This document shows, piece after piece, positions 42,199-50,763 of a stretch of 64,000 nucleotides of DNA. A model generated the notes under the pieces. It was not told the origin of the DNA. It ran no database searches and saw nothing but the letters and a program-made list of their open reading frames with translations. This DNA comes from JAZDJP01 sp043803805 (GTDB taxonomy: Bacteria; Planctomycetota; JAZDJP01): assembly GCA_043803805.1 (NCBI GenBank), contig JAZDJP010000084.1, positions 121,673-185,672 on the forward strand. The letters run 5' to 3'. Within the stretch, counting starts at the first letter, position 1. Each line of letters starts with the position of its first letter. Made by a program: the position numbers and the translations under genes.

Positions 42199-43050
42199 TC
42201 ATGGGATTGGCGGATCCACAATCCGGCGTTTCCGCATCTCCTCGAGGAGTTGCTGCAGGAGGACGCCGTTGGCGTTGTCTCCGGAATCCGCGTAGGCCCT
42301 CGAAAGATTTCGCAGGACCCGTTCCATGATCGCCGCGGCGGGGACCGCGCTTCGCAGAACGCCCCGCGGGCCGCCCGGGAGGGCGGGGTTCATGGCGAGG
42401 ATGTCGCTCTCGGTCAGGAACCGTCCGCCCTCGTAGCCGTCCACAAGGTACATATCCTTCCCGACGTATACCCGCGCGAGGAAATGGCCGGGATAGTTGC
42501 ATCCCTCGATGGCCATGTTGAGCCGGTGGCCGACGAGTATGAAAATGGAGGCCAGGCTGATGGGAAGCCCCGCGCCTTCCTCGATGACGTACACCAGGTT
42601 GCTCAAGTGGGGGTTCTTCAGGTCCGTCCGCGCGCCCCGGAGGCGTTGCGCCTTGAACAGGAAATTCGACAGGCTGAAGGGATCCTGCTTCACGTGGTGG
42701 TCGGTGTATTGGGCGGCGAGCAGGTCAAGGAGGTCTTTCAGTTTCGCCGGATAATGGCGGCCGTTCTGGAAGTCGGCGATGAGGGCGTGGGCGGCCTCCA
42801 GTTTCTCGTTTTCGTAGGGGATGTCGAGCCAGGCGAGCCAGTTCTTCCGGAGCCATGTCCGGCTGTGTTCCTCGAGAATGTCCTGGAGGCGCGCCTTTTG
42901 GGCGGGGGTGGGGCTTTCCGGGAGCCGGACGATCTCGTCCTCGAGGGATGGGCCGAAGGCGCGCAATTCCGCCACGATGCGTTTCCGGATCATCGGCGAA
43001 TCGTCGTCGAGGAGTTTGATGAGGTAGGGGAGTTGGCGGGGATCAGGCAT
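42199..43050 (-). CDS. SirB1-type transglutaminase-like protein with HEAT-like N-terminus
   Basis: A 283-aa cytosolic protein. The first 70 residues (LPYLIKLLDDDSPMIRKRIV) look like a HEAT-type repeat. The SirB1/transglutaminase-like domain follows, with NLVYVIEEGAGLPISLASIF, CNYPGHFLARVYVG and LVDGYEGGRFLTESD. This family is often found next to translation or polysaccharide genes; its activity is unknown and the classical transglutaminase Cys is generally absent. It precedes the phosphoesterase gene by 16 nt on the same strand, so they may share a transcript. The promoter at 43059-43086 would give a leaderless mRNA starting at the ATG. Confidence 0.85.
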   Translation of the reverse strand: MPDPRQLPYLIKLLDDDSPMIRKRIVAELRAFGPSLEDEIVRLPESPTPAQKARLQDILEEHSRTWLRKNWLAWLDIPYENEKLEAAHALIADFQNGRHYPAKLKDLLDLLAAQYTDHHVKQDPFSLSNFLFKAQRLRGARTDLKNPHLSNLVYVIEEGAGLPISLASIFILVGHRLNMAIEGCNYPGHFLARVYVGKDMYLVDGYEGGRFLTESDILAMNPALPGGPRGVLRSAVPAAAIMERVLRNLSRAYADSGDNANGVLLQQLLEEMRKRRIVDPPIP

Positions 43051-43058
43051 GCGTTCCG

Positions 43059-43086
43059 ATTATAGGGGGCGCATGAAGTCAATCAA
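43059..43086 (-). promoter_or_regulatory. Promoter of the SirB1-like gene, leaderless arrangement
   Basis: On the minus strand TTGATT (43081-43086) and a perfect TATAAT (43059-43064) are 16 nt apart. The -10 box ends eight bases before the ATG at 43050, so transcription should start at or one base from the start codon. No Shine-Dalgarno sequence fits in the gap. Confidence 0.65.
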
Positions 43087-43148
43087 GCGCCACGTCGTGT
43101 GTTTTCGATTGCCTTGCGTCGCCGCTCACGGCAAGATGGCTGAAAGTT

Positions 43149-43894
<746 letters not shown>

Positions 43895-43896
43895 AC

Positions 43897-43925
43897 AAAA
43901 ACCGCCCGAGAGGGCGGTTTTTTTA
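43897..43925 (+). terminator. Intrinsic terminator after tRNA-fMet
   Basis: A perfect GC-rich hairpin, AAACCGCCC-GAGA-GGGCGGTTT, is followed by a run of seven to eight T. It lies three bases after the CCA end and should end the tRNA transcript and any DTW read-through. Confidence 0.9.
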
Positions 43926-43992
43926 TTGATTGACTCGACCGTCAGGATTTTTACGATAGCCAGCGCTTTCGGTTGACGAAGAAGATGTGTTC

Positions 43993-44065
43993 GGGCAGGT
44001 AGCTCAGTTGGTAGAGCATGGCACTGAAAATGCCGGGGTCGGCGGTTCAACTCCGCCCCTGCCCA
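43993..44065 (+). tRNA. tRNA-Phe (GAA)
   Basis: A 73-nt cloverleaf with acceptor stem GGGCAGG/CCTGCCC, D-arm GCTCAGTTGGTAGAGC, anticodon loop CTGAAAA on stem TGGCA/TGCCG, and T-arm GGCGGTTCAACTCCGCC. The discriminator base is A and no CCA is encoded, unlike the neighbouring initiator tRNA gene. No terminator hairpin with a T-run was found in the 148 bp before the sigma-factor gene. Confidence 0.96.
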
Positions 44066-44159
44066 TATGGAAACGATTCCGGGTGTTTTCCGGCTGATCC
44101 CCGGTATTTCCTTGTTCGTAACCCTGCACGTCGAGATCGTTATCGGGATTCCCAACGTC

Positions 44160-44187
44160 TTGCATTGGCGGATTCTGGCGATATACT
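44160..44187 (+). promoter_or_regulatory. Promoter upstream of the ECF sigma-factor operon
   Basis: TTGCAT (44160-44165) and TATACT (44182-44187) with a 16-nt spacer fit a housekeeping sigma-70 promoter, giving a leader of about 20 nt before the ATG at 44214. It may drive the whole run to 51791, as no other promoter was seen inside. I did not find an obvious ECF-type -35 AAC box here. Confidence 0.55.
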
Positions 44188-44213
44188 GATTTAATCGCGA
44201 CTGCGGTGATTTC

Positions 44214-44786
44214 ATGGAAATTCCAAACCGACAACCCGACATCCTGCATCGGATGGATTCCGTTTCCGACGAGGCGCTTTTCGATCGTTTCCGCCGATCT
44301 CTTGATGAAACGGCATTTGCCGGACTTTCGGATCGTCTGACCGCTTCCGCCCTTTCCTATGCCCGGAGTCTTCTGGGATGCCGCCACGCCGCGGAGGATG
44401 CCGTTCAGGAGGCCTTTCTGCGCGTCATCCGATGCCGGGACCGTTACGACCCGTCCCGGTCGTTCCGGGGGTGGTTTTTCGCCATTTTAAGAAACGCCTG
44501 TCTGGACGAACACCGCCGGCGTCGGCGGGAGAAGAATTCGATGGTCCGCCTCGGCGAGGCTGTGGAATGTTCATCAGAGGGGGAGGATCCGGGGGAGGTT
44601 CTCCGGGCGCTCGACCGCCTTCCCGATGAACTCCGGGAACCCCTGGTCCTCCGTCTCTGGGGGCATTTGGAATTCTGCGAGATTTCCCGGATCTGCGGAT
44701 GCTCTCTGGATGCGGTGAAAAAACGAATCCAGCGGGCCCTGGCGCGGCTCCGTGAGAGAATTGCATCATCGGAGTATCTTTCGTAA
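44214..44786 (+). CDS. ECF-type RNA polymerase sigma factor
   Basis: A 190-aa sigma-70 family protein. Region 2 contains HAAEDAVQEAFLRVI and RSFRGWFFAILRNACLDEHRRRR, the -10 recognition and core-binding part. Region 4 is LPDELREPLVLRLWGHL followed by the helix-turn-helix EISRICGCSLDAVKKRI. There is no region 1.1 or region 3, as expected for ECF factors. The next gene, 66 nt downstream, encodes a membrane anti-sigma-like protein. The sigma factor therefore probably switches on a cell-envelope regulon in response to a periplasmic signal. The likely targets include this operon, but this was not tested. Confidence 0.95.
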   Translation: MEIPNRQPDILHRMDSVSDEALFDRFRRSLDETAFAGLSDRLTASALSYARSLLGCRHAAEDAVQEAFLRVIRCRDRYDPSRSFRGWFFAILRNACLDEHRRRRREKNSMVRLGEAVECSSEGEDPGEVLRALDRLPDELREPLVLRLWGHLEFCEISRICGCSLDAVKKRIQRALARLRERIASSEYLS

Positions 44787-44852
44787 AATCCTGAAATTCC
44801 TGTCCCGCGGGCATATCCTTTCGCGTAGTCGATATGATGGGGATATCGCGAC

Positions 44853-46250
44853 ATGAACTGCGGCATTGCGGAAAAACATCTTTCTGATCTGGCGTTGGGC
44901 ATCCTTTCCGGGGAGACGCGATCCGGTGTGGAGGCCCACGTGGCGGAGTGTGTTATTTGCCAGGTCGAGTTTGACCGATTGCGGGAAATCCTGCGGGAGG
45001 CGGAGCGCGTGGCGGAACGGGAGGTCCCGGCGGATTTCCGGGATCGTCTCGGCGTCGCTGTCGCGGGGGAGATCGCCCGGGTCCGGGGCTCTCACCATCG
45101 AAACCGGATATTCCGGCGCTGGATCGCCGTGGCGGCGATGATTCTTCTTCTGGTCGGGGCGGGGATGATGCATCTCCGACGGACAACCCCGCCGGCCCCT
45201 GCCGCATCCTCGGAATCGGTCATCGCGCATCCTTTGGAAGCGGTTTGGCGGGCCCGGGCGGAAGGATACGCGGCCGGGCGGTTTTCCCATGTTCCGGTTG
45301 TTGCCGGGGAACGGGTGTTCGGTGTCCGCATGGCCGGCGGGCGGGAACGCATTTTCGCCCGGGATGCCCGGACCGGCGGGGAATTGTGGATTTCCGGAGA
45401 GTCTTCCGGGGGCTTTCTTTCCGCCGACGGGGAACGGGTATACGCCATGCGCCGGGAGGCCGGACGGGAGATTCTGACGGCGTATCGCGGCGGGGATGGC
45501 GGACGCCTGTGGGAGGGGGAGGTGGGATCCGTTACGGGCGGGACATGGCATCCCGTTGTCTGCGGAAACGTCGTCGTGGTCGGAAATGGGGGCATTCTGG
45601 CCGCTTACGACGCCGTCACGGGGGCGGAACTGTGGAGGACGGACGGCGCCGGCCCGCGCTCGCGCCCGGCGCAGACGTGCGGGGCGCTGAATTACGTGAC
45701 GGCCGGCGGTGTTCTCCGGTCGGTGGAATCACGGACCGGCGCGGTGCGCTGGGAAACGCCGATTCCCGCGGATGACGCCGGCCGGCGGCAATATGCCGTG
45801 ACCGCATCCGGGGGGCGTGTGTTCGTTCTGCCGGTGGACGGCGGCACGGGCGACCGGCGCCTTGCGGCCTTCGACGGCGTCACGGGACGATTCCTCTGGG
45901 AACGGAGAACCGTCGCCGGAATCCATCTGGCGGCCACGGGGGATTTCGTGTTCGTGAAGGGGATGGATCTCGAGGCATTCCGCGCCGCCGATGGCGCCTC
46001 GCTCTGGCGAAAATCCTTCGGGAATTGCGCCCCCGTCACCTGCGGCCGGGATGTGATTTACGCCGTCCGGACCTCGGGACGCGATTCCGAGGTGGCCGCG
46101 GTGGACCCCCGGTCCGGGGGCATCCGATGGACCCAGCAGGTGTCGAAGACCTGCGCCGGAATTCTCCTTGCGGACAATCACGCGTTTCTTGAAGGTTTGG
46201 ATGGAATTCTGTATGCTTTCGCTTTCCGTCCCAGAGGCGGGATCATTTAA
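44853..46250 (+). CDS. Membrane anti-sigma factor with zinc-finger N-terminus and periplasmic PQQ-type propeller
   Basis: A 465-aa single-pass protein. The cytoplasmic N-terminus has a zinc-binding anti-sigma (ZAS/zf-HC2) motif HVAECVIC (His29, Cys33, Cys36). One membrane helix lies at about residues 90-107. Beyond it a Pro/Ala linker leads to a six- to eight-bladed PQQ/WD-like propeller with repeats such as IFARDARTGGELWISG, LAAYDAVTGAELWRT, LRSVESRTGAVRWETP and AVDPRSGGIRWTQ. By family, the N-terminus should hold the sigma factor at the membrane. A propeller as sensor domain is seen in some PVC-type anti-sigma factors but is uncommon elsewhere. What it senses is unknown; downstream oxyanion-uptake genes suggest a metal-oxyanion or envelope signal. 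Confidence 0.85.
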   Translation: MNCGIAEKHLSDLALGILSGETRSGVEAHVAECVICQVEFDRLREILREAERVAEREVPADFRDRLGVAVAGEIARVRGSHHRNRIFRRWIAVAAMILLLVGAGMMHLRRTTPPAPAASSESVIAHPLEAVWRARAEGYAAGRFSHVPVVAGERVFGVRMAGGRERIFARDARTGGELWISGESSGGFLSADGERVYAMRREAGREILTAYRGGDGGRLWEGEVGSVTGGTWHPVVCGNVVVVGNGGILAAYDAVTGAELWRTDGAGPRSRPAQTCGALNYVTAGGVLRSVESRTGAVRWETPIPADDAGRRQYAVTASGGRVFVLPVDGGTGDRRLAAFDGVTGRFLWERRTVAGIHLAATGDFVFVKGMDLEAFRAADGASLWRKSFGNCAPVTCGRDVIYAVRTSGRDSEVAAVDPRSGGIRWTQQVSKTCAGILLADNHAFLEGLDGILYAFAFRPRGGII

Positions 46251-46263
46251 AAGGGAGAGAGAA

Positions 46264-47649
46264 ATGAGATTTTCCGCGGCGCTATTGCTGGGGGGGGTGT
46301 TGGGAATCACGGGCATTTCGTCGGCGGGGGAGGTCTCCCCGCCCGCCGGAAACGAGTTGGATGCCCTTCGCGGCCGCGTCGAGGCGTTGGAAAAACAGGT
46401 GAATGAGAAAAACACAGGGCATTCGACGGTCACCCTGCCCGGGAGCCGTGGGCTTTCGATTTCGGGCGATTTGCGCCTTCGTTATGAATTCCGGCGGATC
46501 AAGGGATATGCCAATGCCACTGACCTGGACGCCTCTCCGGATCTTGTCTATGAACGAGCCCGCCTGAAATTCGATGTGGATGTGGCGGAGGGAATCCGCG
46601 CGGTGGTTCAATTGCGGGATTCCCGGCAATGGGGGGAGGAGACGACCCCCACCACGGACATGGAAGGATTGGATCTTCACCAGGGATACATGGCCTTTGA
46701 ATGGAAGCCGGCCGCCGGCCCGTCATACGCCCTGACCGCCGGACGCCAAGAGATGCGTTTCGGATCGACCCGGATGGTGGCGCTCAACAGCTGGAACAAT
46801 ACCGGACAGACGTTCGATGGGGTCCGGGGGGATGCCCGGGGGGGACGGATGGAAGGGACGTGTTTTGCGACGATCGTCAAGGAGGGGGGGGATCACGCGG
46901 ATGACGACCGGGTGTTCGGAGGGGCGTTTCTGACGGGGAAAATCGGCGCCGCCGGAACGGCCGAGGGGTATCTGTATCACCGGCAATTCACCGATAATCT
47001 TTGTACCAATGAGTCGGGGCTGACGGGCGATCTGGTGGACACCACCCTGGGCGGACGCTGGACGGGGAAGGGTCGGGGATGGGACGCGGAAGTGGAAGCG
47101 GCCCACCAGTTCGGGACATATGCCCATGACGACGTAAGCGCTTGGATGGCGGTTGTCGGGGGCGGCTGGAAGTTTGAGAATGCCCGGTGGAAACCCCGCA
47201 TCGGCCTGGAATACGACTACGCCTCGGGGGACAAGGACCCGGCGGATGGCAAGCATCAGGGATGGGATGATCTTTTTGGATGCCGGCATGATGTTCTTGG
47301 CTATGCGGACCTCACGGGACGGAGCAACCTTCATGACATCCTGCTACAGGTGACGGCCGCCCCCCGCGCGGACACGGGGCTGGAACTGGGAATCCACCGG
47401 TTCCTGTTGGCCCAGGAGAAGGACGCCTGGCGGACGAGTTCCCTCGGGGTGATGCGCCGGGACCGGACGGGCGCGAGCGGCCGGGATCTCGGCTGGGAGG
47501 CGGACACGGTGGTCCGCTGGAAATCGAAAGTGGTTGAGATCGAGGGCGGCGCGGCCTGGTTCCTGCCGGGGGATTACGTCGAAAAGACCGGGGCCGGGAC
47601 GGATTGGGCCGCCGCATGGTATTATCTTCAGATGACGGGGAAATTTTAA
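46264..47649 (+). CDS. Alginate-export (AlgE)-type outer-membrane beta-barrel porin
   Basis: A 461-aa exported protein. After a signal peptide (MRFSAALLLGGVLGITGISSAG) comes a short coiled coil (LDALRGRVEALEKQVNEK), which often marks trimeric or periplasm-spanning porin N-termini. The remainder is an amphipathic beta-barrel of the alginate_exp family with motifs ISGDLRLRYEFR, YERARLKFDVDV, AGRQEMRFGSTRMV and NTGQTFDGVRG. It ends with an aromatic residue (GKF), as outer-membrane barrels usually do. In this operon it is more likely a general or oxyanion/organic-solute porin than an alginate exporter, since no alginate genes are near. It starts 13 nt after the anti-sigma gene, with GGGAGAGAG before the ATG. 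Confidence 0.88.
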   Translation: MRFSAALLLGGVLGITGISSAGEVSPPAGNELDALRGRVEALEKQVNEKNTGHSTVTLPGSRGLSISGDLRLRYEFRRIKGYANATDLDASPDLVYERARLKFDVDVAEGIRAVVQLRDSRQWGEETTPTTDMEGLDLHQGYMAFEWKPAAGPSYALTAGRQEMRFGSTRMVALNSWNNTGQTFDGVRGDARGGRMEGTCFATIVKEGGDHADDDRVFGGAFLTGKIGAAGTAEGYLYHRQFTDNLCTNESGLTGDLVDTTLGGRWTGKGRGWDAEVEAAHQFGTYAHDDVSAWMAVVGGGWKFENARWKPRIGLEYDYASGDKDPADGKHQGWDDLFGCRHDVLGYADLTGRSNLHDILLQVTAAPRADTGLELGIHRFLLAQEKDAWRTSSLGVMRRDRTGASGRDLGWEADTVVRWKSKVVEIEGGAAWFLPGDYVEKTGAGTDWAAAWYYLQMTGKF

Positions 47650-47659
47650 CGGATGAACC

Positions 47660-48364
47660 ATGAGGGTATTCCTGGCGAATTTTCGCGGCAGCCCGGTCAT
47701 CTTCCGGAACCGGTGGTGGGAGTGGCTGGTGTCCGGCATCGTCGTGGCGGGGCTGTTTTTATTTGTATGGTGGTATCATCATTTGCGGGGACGCTCTTAC
47801 GATCTTTTCGCGGCGAACAAGTCCCTCGCCATCGGTTCCTTCATCGCGATCTGTCTCTCGCTTTCTCTGGGGTCTCTGCGTCGGCTGGCCGGTCTCCCGG
47901 AGGTGATATTCCGGTTGCGGCGCCCCCTCGGCGTACTCGCGGTCGTCGCCGTCGTTCTCCATTCCGTGATTTCCCTGTTTTTGTTGCCCGCACACTTCGG
48001 ATGGAGTTTCTACGGAAAGAAACCCGTGGCGAGTCTCCTCGGGGGGGCGGCCCTGGTTGGTCTTGGACTCATCGCGGCCACTTCATTCAAACGGATGTTC
48101 GAGCGTCTGGGGCCGGTGGCCTGGAAGCGGATTCATAACCTTGGGTATGTGCTGGTCGGGATGATCATGATTCATTATCTGTTGCTGGGGAAACCCCAGA
48201 ACTGGGTGATATGGGTCATGCTCCATGACCAGCCGGTTCCCCCGGGCACGATGCTGGCCTCCGTGTTTGGTCTCGCGGCGCTTCTTCTGGAGACGATGGA
48301 CCTGGCGGTGGGATTGTTTCGTCGGGAGGACGGTCCCGGGATGAAATCGGAGGCGATCACGTGA
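47660..48364 (+). CDS. Ferric-reductase-like haem membrane protein (YedZ/MsrQ-like)
   Basis: A 234-aa protein with six predicted membrane helices of the ferric-reductase transmembrane domain family. The His-containing helices (VVAVVLHSVISLFLLPAH, RIHNLGYVLVGMIMIHYLL) supply the usual bis-His haem b ligands. MsrQ/YedZ pairs with the molybdoenzyme MsrP, which makes its place before a molybdate-type transporter notable, though no MsrP gene is present in the window. It lies between the porin (10 nt upstream) and the first binding protein, whose GTG overlaps its stop by four bases. An electron-transfer role at the inner membrane is likely. Confidence 0.85.
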   Translation: MRVFLANFRGSPVIFRNRWWEWLVSGIVVAGLFLFVWWYHHLRGRSYDLFAANKSLAIGSFIAICLSLSLGSLRRLAGLPEVIFRLRRPLGVLAVVAVVLHSVISLFLLPAHFGWSFYGKKPVASLLGGAALVGLGLIAATSFKRMFERLGPVAWKRIHNLGYVLVGMIMIHYLLLGKPQNWVIWVMLHDQPVPPGTMLASVFGLAALLLETMDLAVGLFRREDGPGMKSEAIT

Positions 48365-49128
48365 AGAAATTGTTGACTGCGGGAGCGGCGGCGGGAATTC
48401 TTCTGGCGGCGGGGGCCTGCGGCCGGAAGACGCCGCCCCCCGCGCCTCCCGCGACGGAACTGGTGATATTCTGCGGGGGATCGTTCCAGAAACCCGTGGA
48501 GGAATTGCGGGCGAAGTTCACGACCGCCACGGGAATCCCCACAATCATGAGCGTGGGGGGGAGCGAGGATTTTCTTCCCGTCGTCACGACGGCGGGCAAG
48601 GGGGATGTTCTCATCACCCACGACCCGTTTCTGGATTATGTCCGCGATGCCGGACGCCTCGGCGCCCATGCCCGCGTCGGGACGGTCGCGCCGGTCCTTG
48701 CCGTCCGGAAGGGGAATCCCCTGAAACTGGAGAAGATTGAGGATCTGGCCCGGGAGGGACTTCGCGTGGCCCTTCCCGATCCGAAATACTCGACATGCGG
48801 GGAAATGGTGGACCATCTTCTCGTGAAAAAGGGTATTCGGGACGGCGTGATGAAAAACGTGGGGACCCGGCTCACCAAGGGGCACGGGCCCATCGGGACG
48901 TTTCTCCAGACGGACGCCGTGGATGCCGCCATCATGTGGAACGGCGTGGCCTGCACGTTTCGGGAATCCGTGGACATTGTGAAGACGGACGAGGTTTACG
49001 ACCGCGAGATCGGGGTTCATGTCATCGGACTGAATTACACGAAATCCCCCGGACTCCTCGCCAAATTCATGGCATTCGCCGGGAAGGAAGGGGAGAACAT
49101 TTTCAAGGAGCATGGCTATGCCAAATAG
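48361..49128 (+). CDS. Molybdate/tungstate-type ABC transporter binding lipoprotein 1
   Basis: A 255-aa lipoprotein: signal peptide ending LLAAGAC with lipid-anchor Cys20. The mature protein is a ModA-like periplasmic-binding fold starting ELVIFCGGSFQKPVEELRAKF. The middle includes GDVLITHDPFLDYV, and AVDAAIMWNGVACTF lies near the C-terminus. Such proteins pick up molybdate, tungstate or related oxyanions and hand them to a ModB/ModC complex. The GTG start overlaps the previous stop (GTGA). A second, diverged binding protein follows directly; the two share CGG/CGAaFrKPaEE-type starts but differ elsewhere. The oxyanion cannot be told from sequence. Confidence 0.85.
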   Translation: MKKLLTAGAAAGILLAAGACGRKTPPPAPPATELVIFCGGSFQKPVEELRAKFTTATGIPTIMSVGGSEDFLPVVTTAGKGDVLITHDPFLDYVRDAGRLGAHARVGTVAPVLAVRKGNPLKLEKIEDLAREGLRVALPDPKYSTCGEMVDHLLVKKGIRDGVMKNVGTRLTKGHGPIGTFLQTDAVDAAIMWNGVACTFRESVDIVKTDEVYDREIGVHVIGLNYTKSPGLLAKFMAFAGKEGENIFKEHGYAK

Positions 49129-49942
49129 AATGATGAAATCAGCCATTTTGTCCACCATCGTCCTGTCCCTGGCGGGATGCGGCAAGGCCACATCGGTGGC
49201 GCCGGTCGCTTCCCCGCCCCCGCCGCCGGAAATCATGCTTTATTGCGGCGCGGCGTTCCGGAAGCCCGCGGAAGAGGCGGTGGCGGCTTTTGAAAAAACG
49301 GAGGGTTGTCGCGTCATCGTGGATTACGCCGGGAGCGAGACGCTTCTGTCCCGGATAAAACTTTCCCGGCAGGGAGATGTCTACTGGCCGGGCGACAGTT
49401 ATTATTCGGATCTTGCGGAGAAGGAGGGGCTTATCAGCGTCGGTTCGAGGAAGACCGTGGCCTATTTCGTCCCGTGCATATTTGTCGCCAGGGGCAACCC
49501 GAAAGGGGTGAAGTCGCTCCCGGATTTCCTCCGGGATGACGTCCGCGCGGGGCTGGGTAATCCCAAGGCATGCGCCATCGGGAAGACGTCGGAAGAACTA
49601 TTCAAAAAGAACGGAATCCCCTGGGAGAAAATTGGTCCGCAACTTCGATTCCAGTCGGCGACCGTGAACGAACTGGGAACGCAGATCCAGACCGGGAGTC
49701 TGGATGCTGTCGTTCTCTGGGATGCCATCGCGGCGATGTATGCCGAGCACGGGGAGATGGTGGCGATTCCGGTCGAACAAAACATCGTGGTGACCGTGGA
49801 CATGGGGGTTCTCACGTTCGCGAAGAACCCGGGCGCGGCGGCAAAATTCGTTGATTTCATGACTTCGGAGAAGGGGCGCGAAATTCTGAAAAAGCACCAG
49901 TTCCGGGTGGACGCGCCTTCCGGATCGCCGGGGAAACCGTGA
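49118..49942 (+). CDS. Molybdate/tungstate-type ABC transporter binding lipoprotein 2
   Basis: A 274-aa lipoprotein with signal peptide ending VLSLAGC (Cys21). The ModA-like domain starts EIMLYCGAAFRKPAEEAVAAF and contains YAGSETLLSRIKLSRQGDVYWPGD, typical of molybdate/tungstate or related binding proteins. LDAVVLWDAIAAMY follows near the end. ATG 49118 is chosen because AAGGAG at 49105-49110 lies seven bases before it, whereas ATG 49112 is only one base away. It overlaps the first binding-protein gene by 11 nt and the permease by four. Having two different receptors for one transporter suggests two substrates or two affinity ranges. Confidence 0.87.
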   Translation: MPNRMMKSAILSTIVLSLAGCGKATSVAPVASPPPPPEIMLYCGAAFRKPAEEAVAAFEKTEGCRVIVDYAGSETLLSRIKLSRQGDVYWPGDSYYSDLAEKEGLISVGSRKTVAYFVPCIFVARGNPKGVKSLPDFLRDDVRAGLGNPKACAIGKTSEELFKKNGIPWEKIGPQLRFQSATVNELGTQIQTGSLDAVVLWDAIAAMYAEHGEMVAIPVEQNIVVTVDMGVLTFAKNPGAAAKFVDFMTSEKGREILKKHQFRVDAPSGSPGKP

Positions 49943-50763
49943 AGAACAATCCCGAACCCGTCCGCGGACCCTCCGGCCGGTTTTTCACTGGGACGGGATT
50001 CTTTTTCGTCATTTTATTTGTCGCCTTCCTCGTCATCCTCATCGCGGCGGATGTGTTTTACGTGGACAGGAAGGGCTGGATGTCCGTCGCGACGGAGCCG
50101 TTTGTCCGGGACGCCCTCTGGCTCACCGTGTGGACGAGCGCGTTCTCGACGGCGCTGTGCCTGATCGTCGCGGTCCCCATGGGATACATCATGAGCCGCC
50201 ACCGGTTCCCGGGGCACGTGGTAGTGGATACCCTGGTGGACCTGCCTGTGGTTTTCCCTCCTCTCGTCGCCGGGATGACGCTTCTGGTGTTTTTCTACCA
50301 GACGGAATTCGGCCGGTGGCTGGGAAGGAGGGGGTTGGAGTTCGCTTTCCAGCCCAAAGGCATTGTCCTCTGCCAGTTTTTCCTCTCGGCCAGTTTCGCC
50401 ATCCGGGCGGCGCGGACGGCGTTCGACGAGGTGGATCGGCGACTTGAAAATGTCGCGCTCACACTCGGTTGCAACGAGTGGACGGCGTTTTTCCGGGTGG
50501 CGTTGCCTCTGGCCCGGAACGGCATTCTCGCGGGGGGCATACTCGCCTGGATGCGGGCGTTCGGGATATTCGGGCCTCTGATTATTTTTGTGGGCACCTT
50601 TCGCGGGCGGACCGAGGTCCTGAGCACCACCATCCTGCTCGAGCAATCGGTGGGAAATCTGGGAACGGCCCTGGCCATTTCCATCCTGATGATATTCCTG
50701 GCGCTGGTCGCCATCATCGTGGTTCGCCTCGTGGACCGGCGTCACCGGGAGAGGATGGGATGA
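49939..50763 (+). CDS. Molybdate/tungstate-type ABC transporter permease (ModB-like)
   Basis: A 274-aa inner-membrane permease with six membrane helices. A long first helix is preceded by a 20-residue cytoplasmic tail. The conserved coupling loop (EAA-type) reads ENVALTLGCNEWTAFFRVALP, then LARNGILAGGILAWMRAFGIFGP, as in ModB/CysW-type permeases. VDLPVVFPPLVAGMTLL marks the family's middle helices. It starts with GTG overlapping the preceding stop, and its own stop overlaps the ATPase start (ATGA). It would form the pore of the oxyanion importer with two copies per complex. Confidence 0.9.
   Translation: MKNNPEPVRGPSGRFFTGTGFFFVILFVAFLVILIAADVFYVDRKGWMSVATEPFVRDALWLTVWTSAFSTALCLIVAVPMGYIMSRHRFPGHVVVDTLVDLPVVFPPLVAGMTLLVFFYQTEFGRWLGRRGLEFAFQPKGIVLCQFFLSASFAIRAARTAFDEVDRRLENVALTLGCNEWTAFFRVALPLARNGILAGGILAWMRAFGIFGPLIIFVGTFRGRTEVLSTTILLEQSVGNLGTALAISILMIFLALVAIIVVRLVDRRHRERMG

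Noticed and set aside
44066..44213. Molybdenum-cofactor riboswitch before the oxyanion operon
   Set aside because: No matching long paired structure was seen in the 148 bp, and a plain sigma-70-like promoter explains the region.
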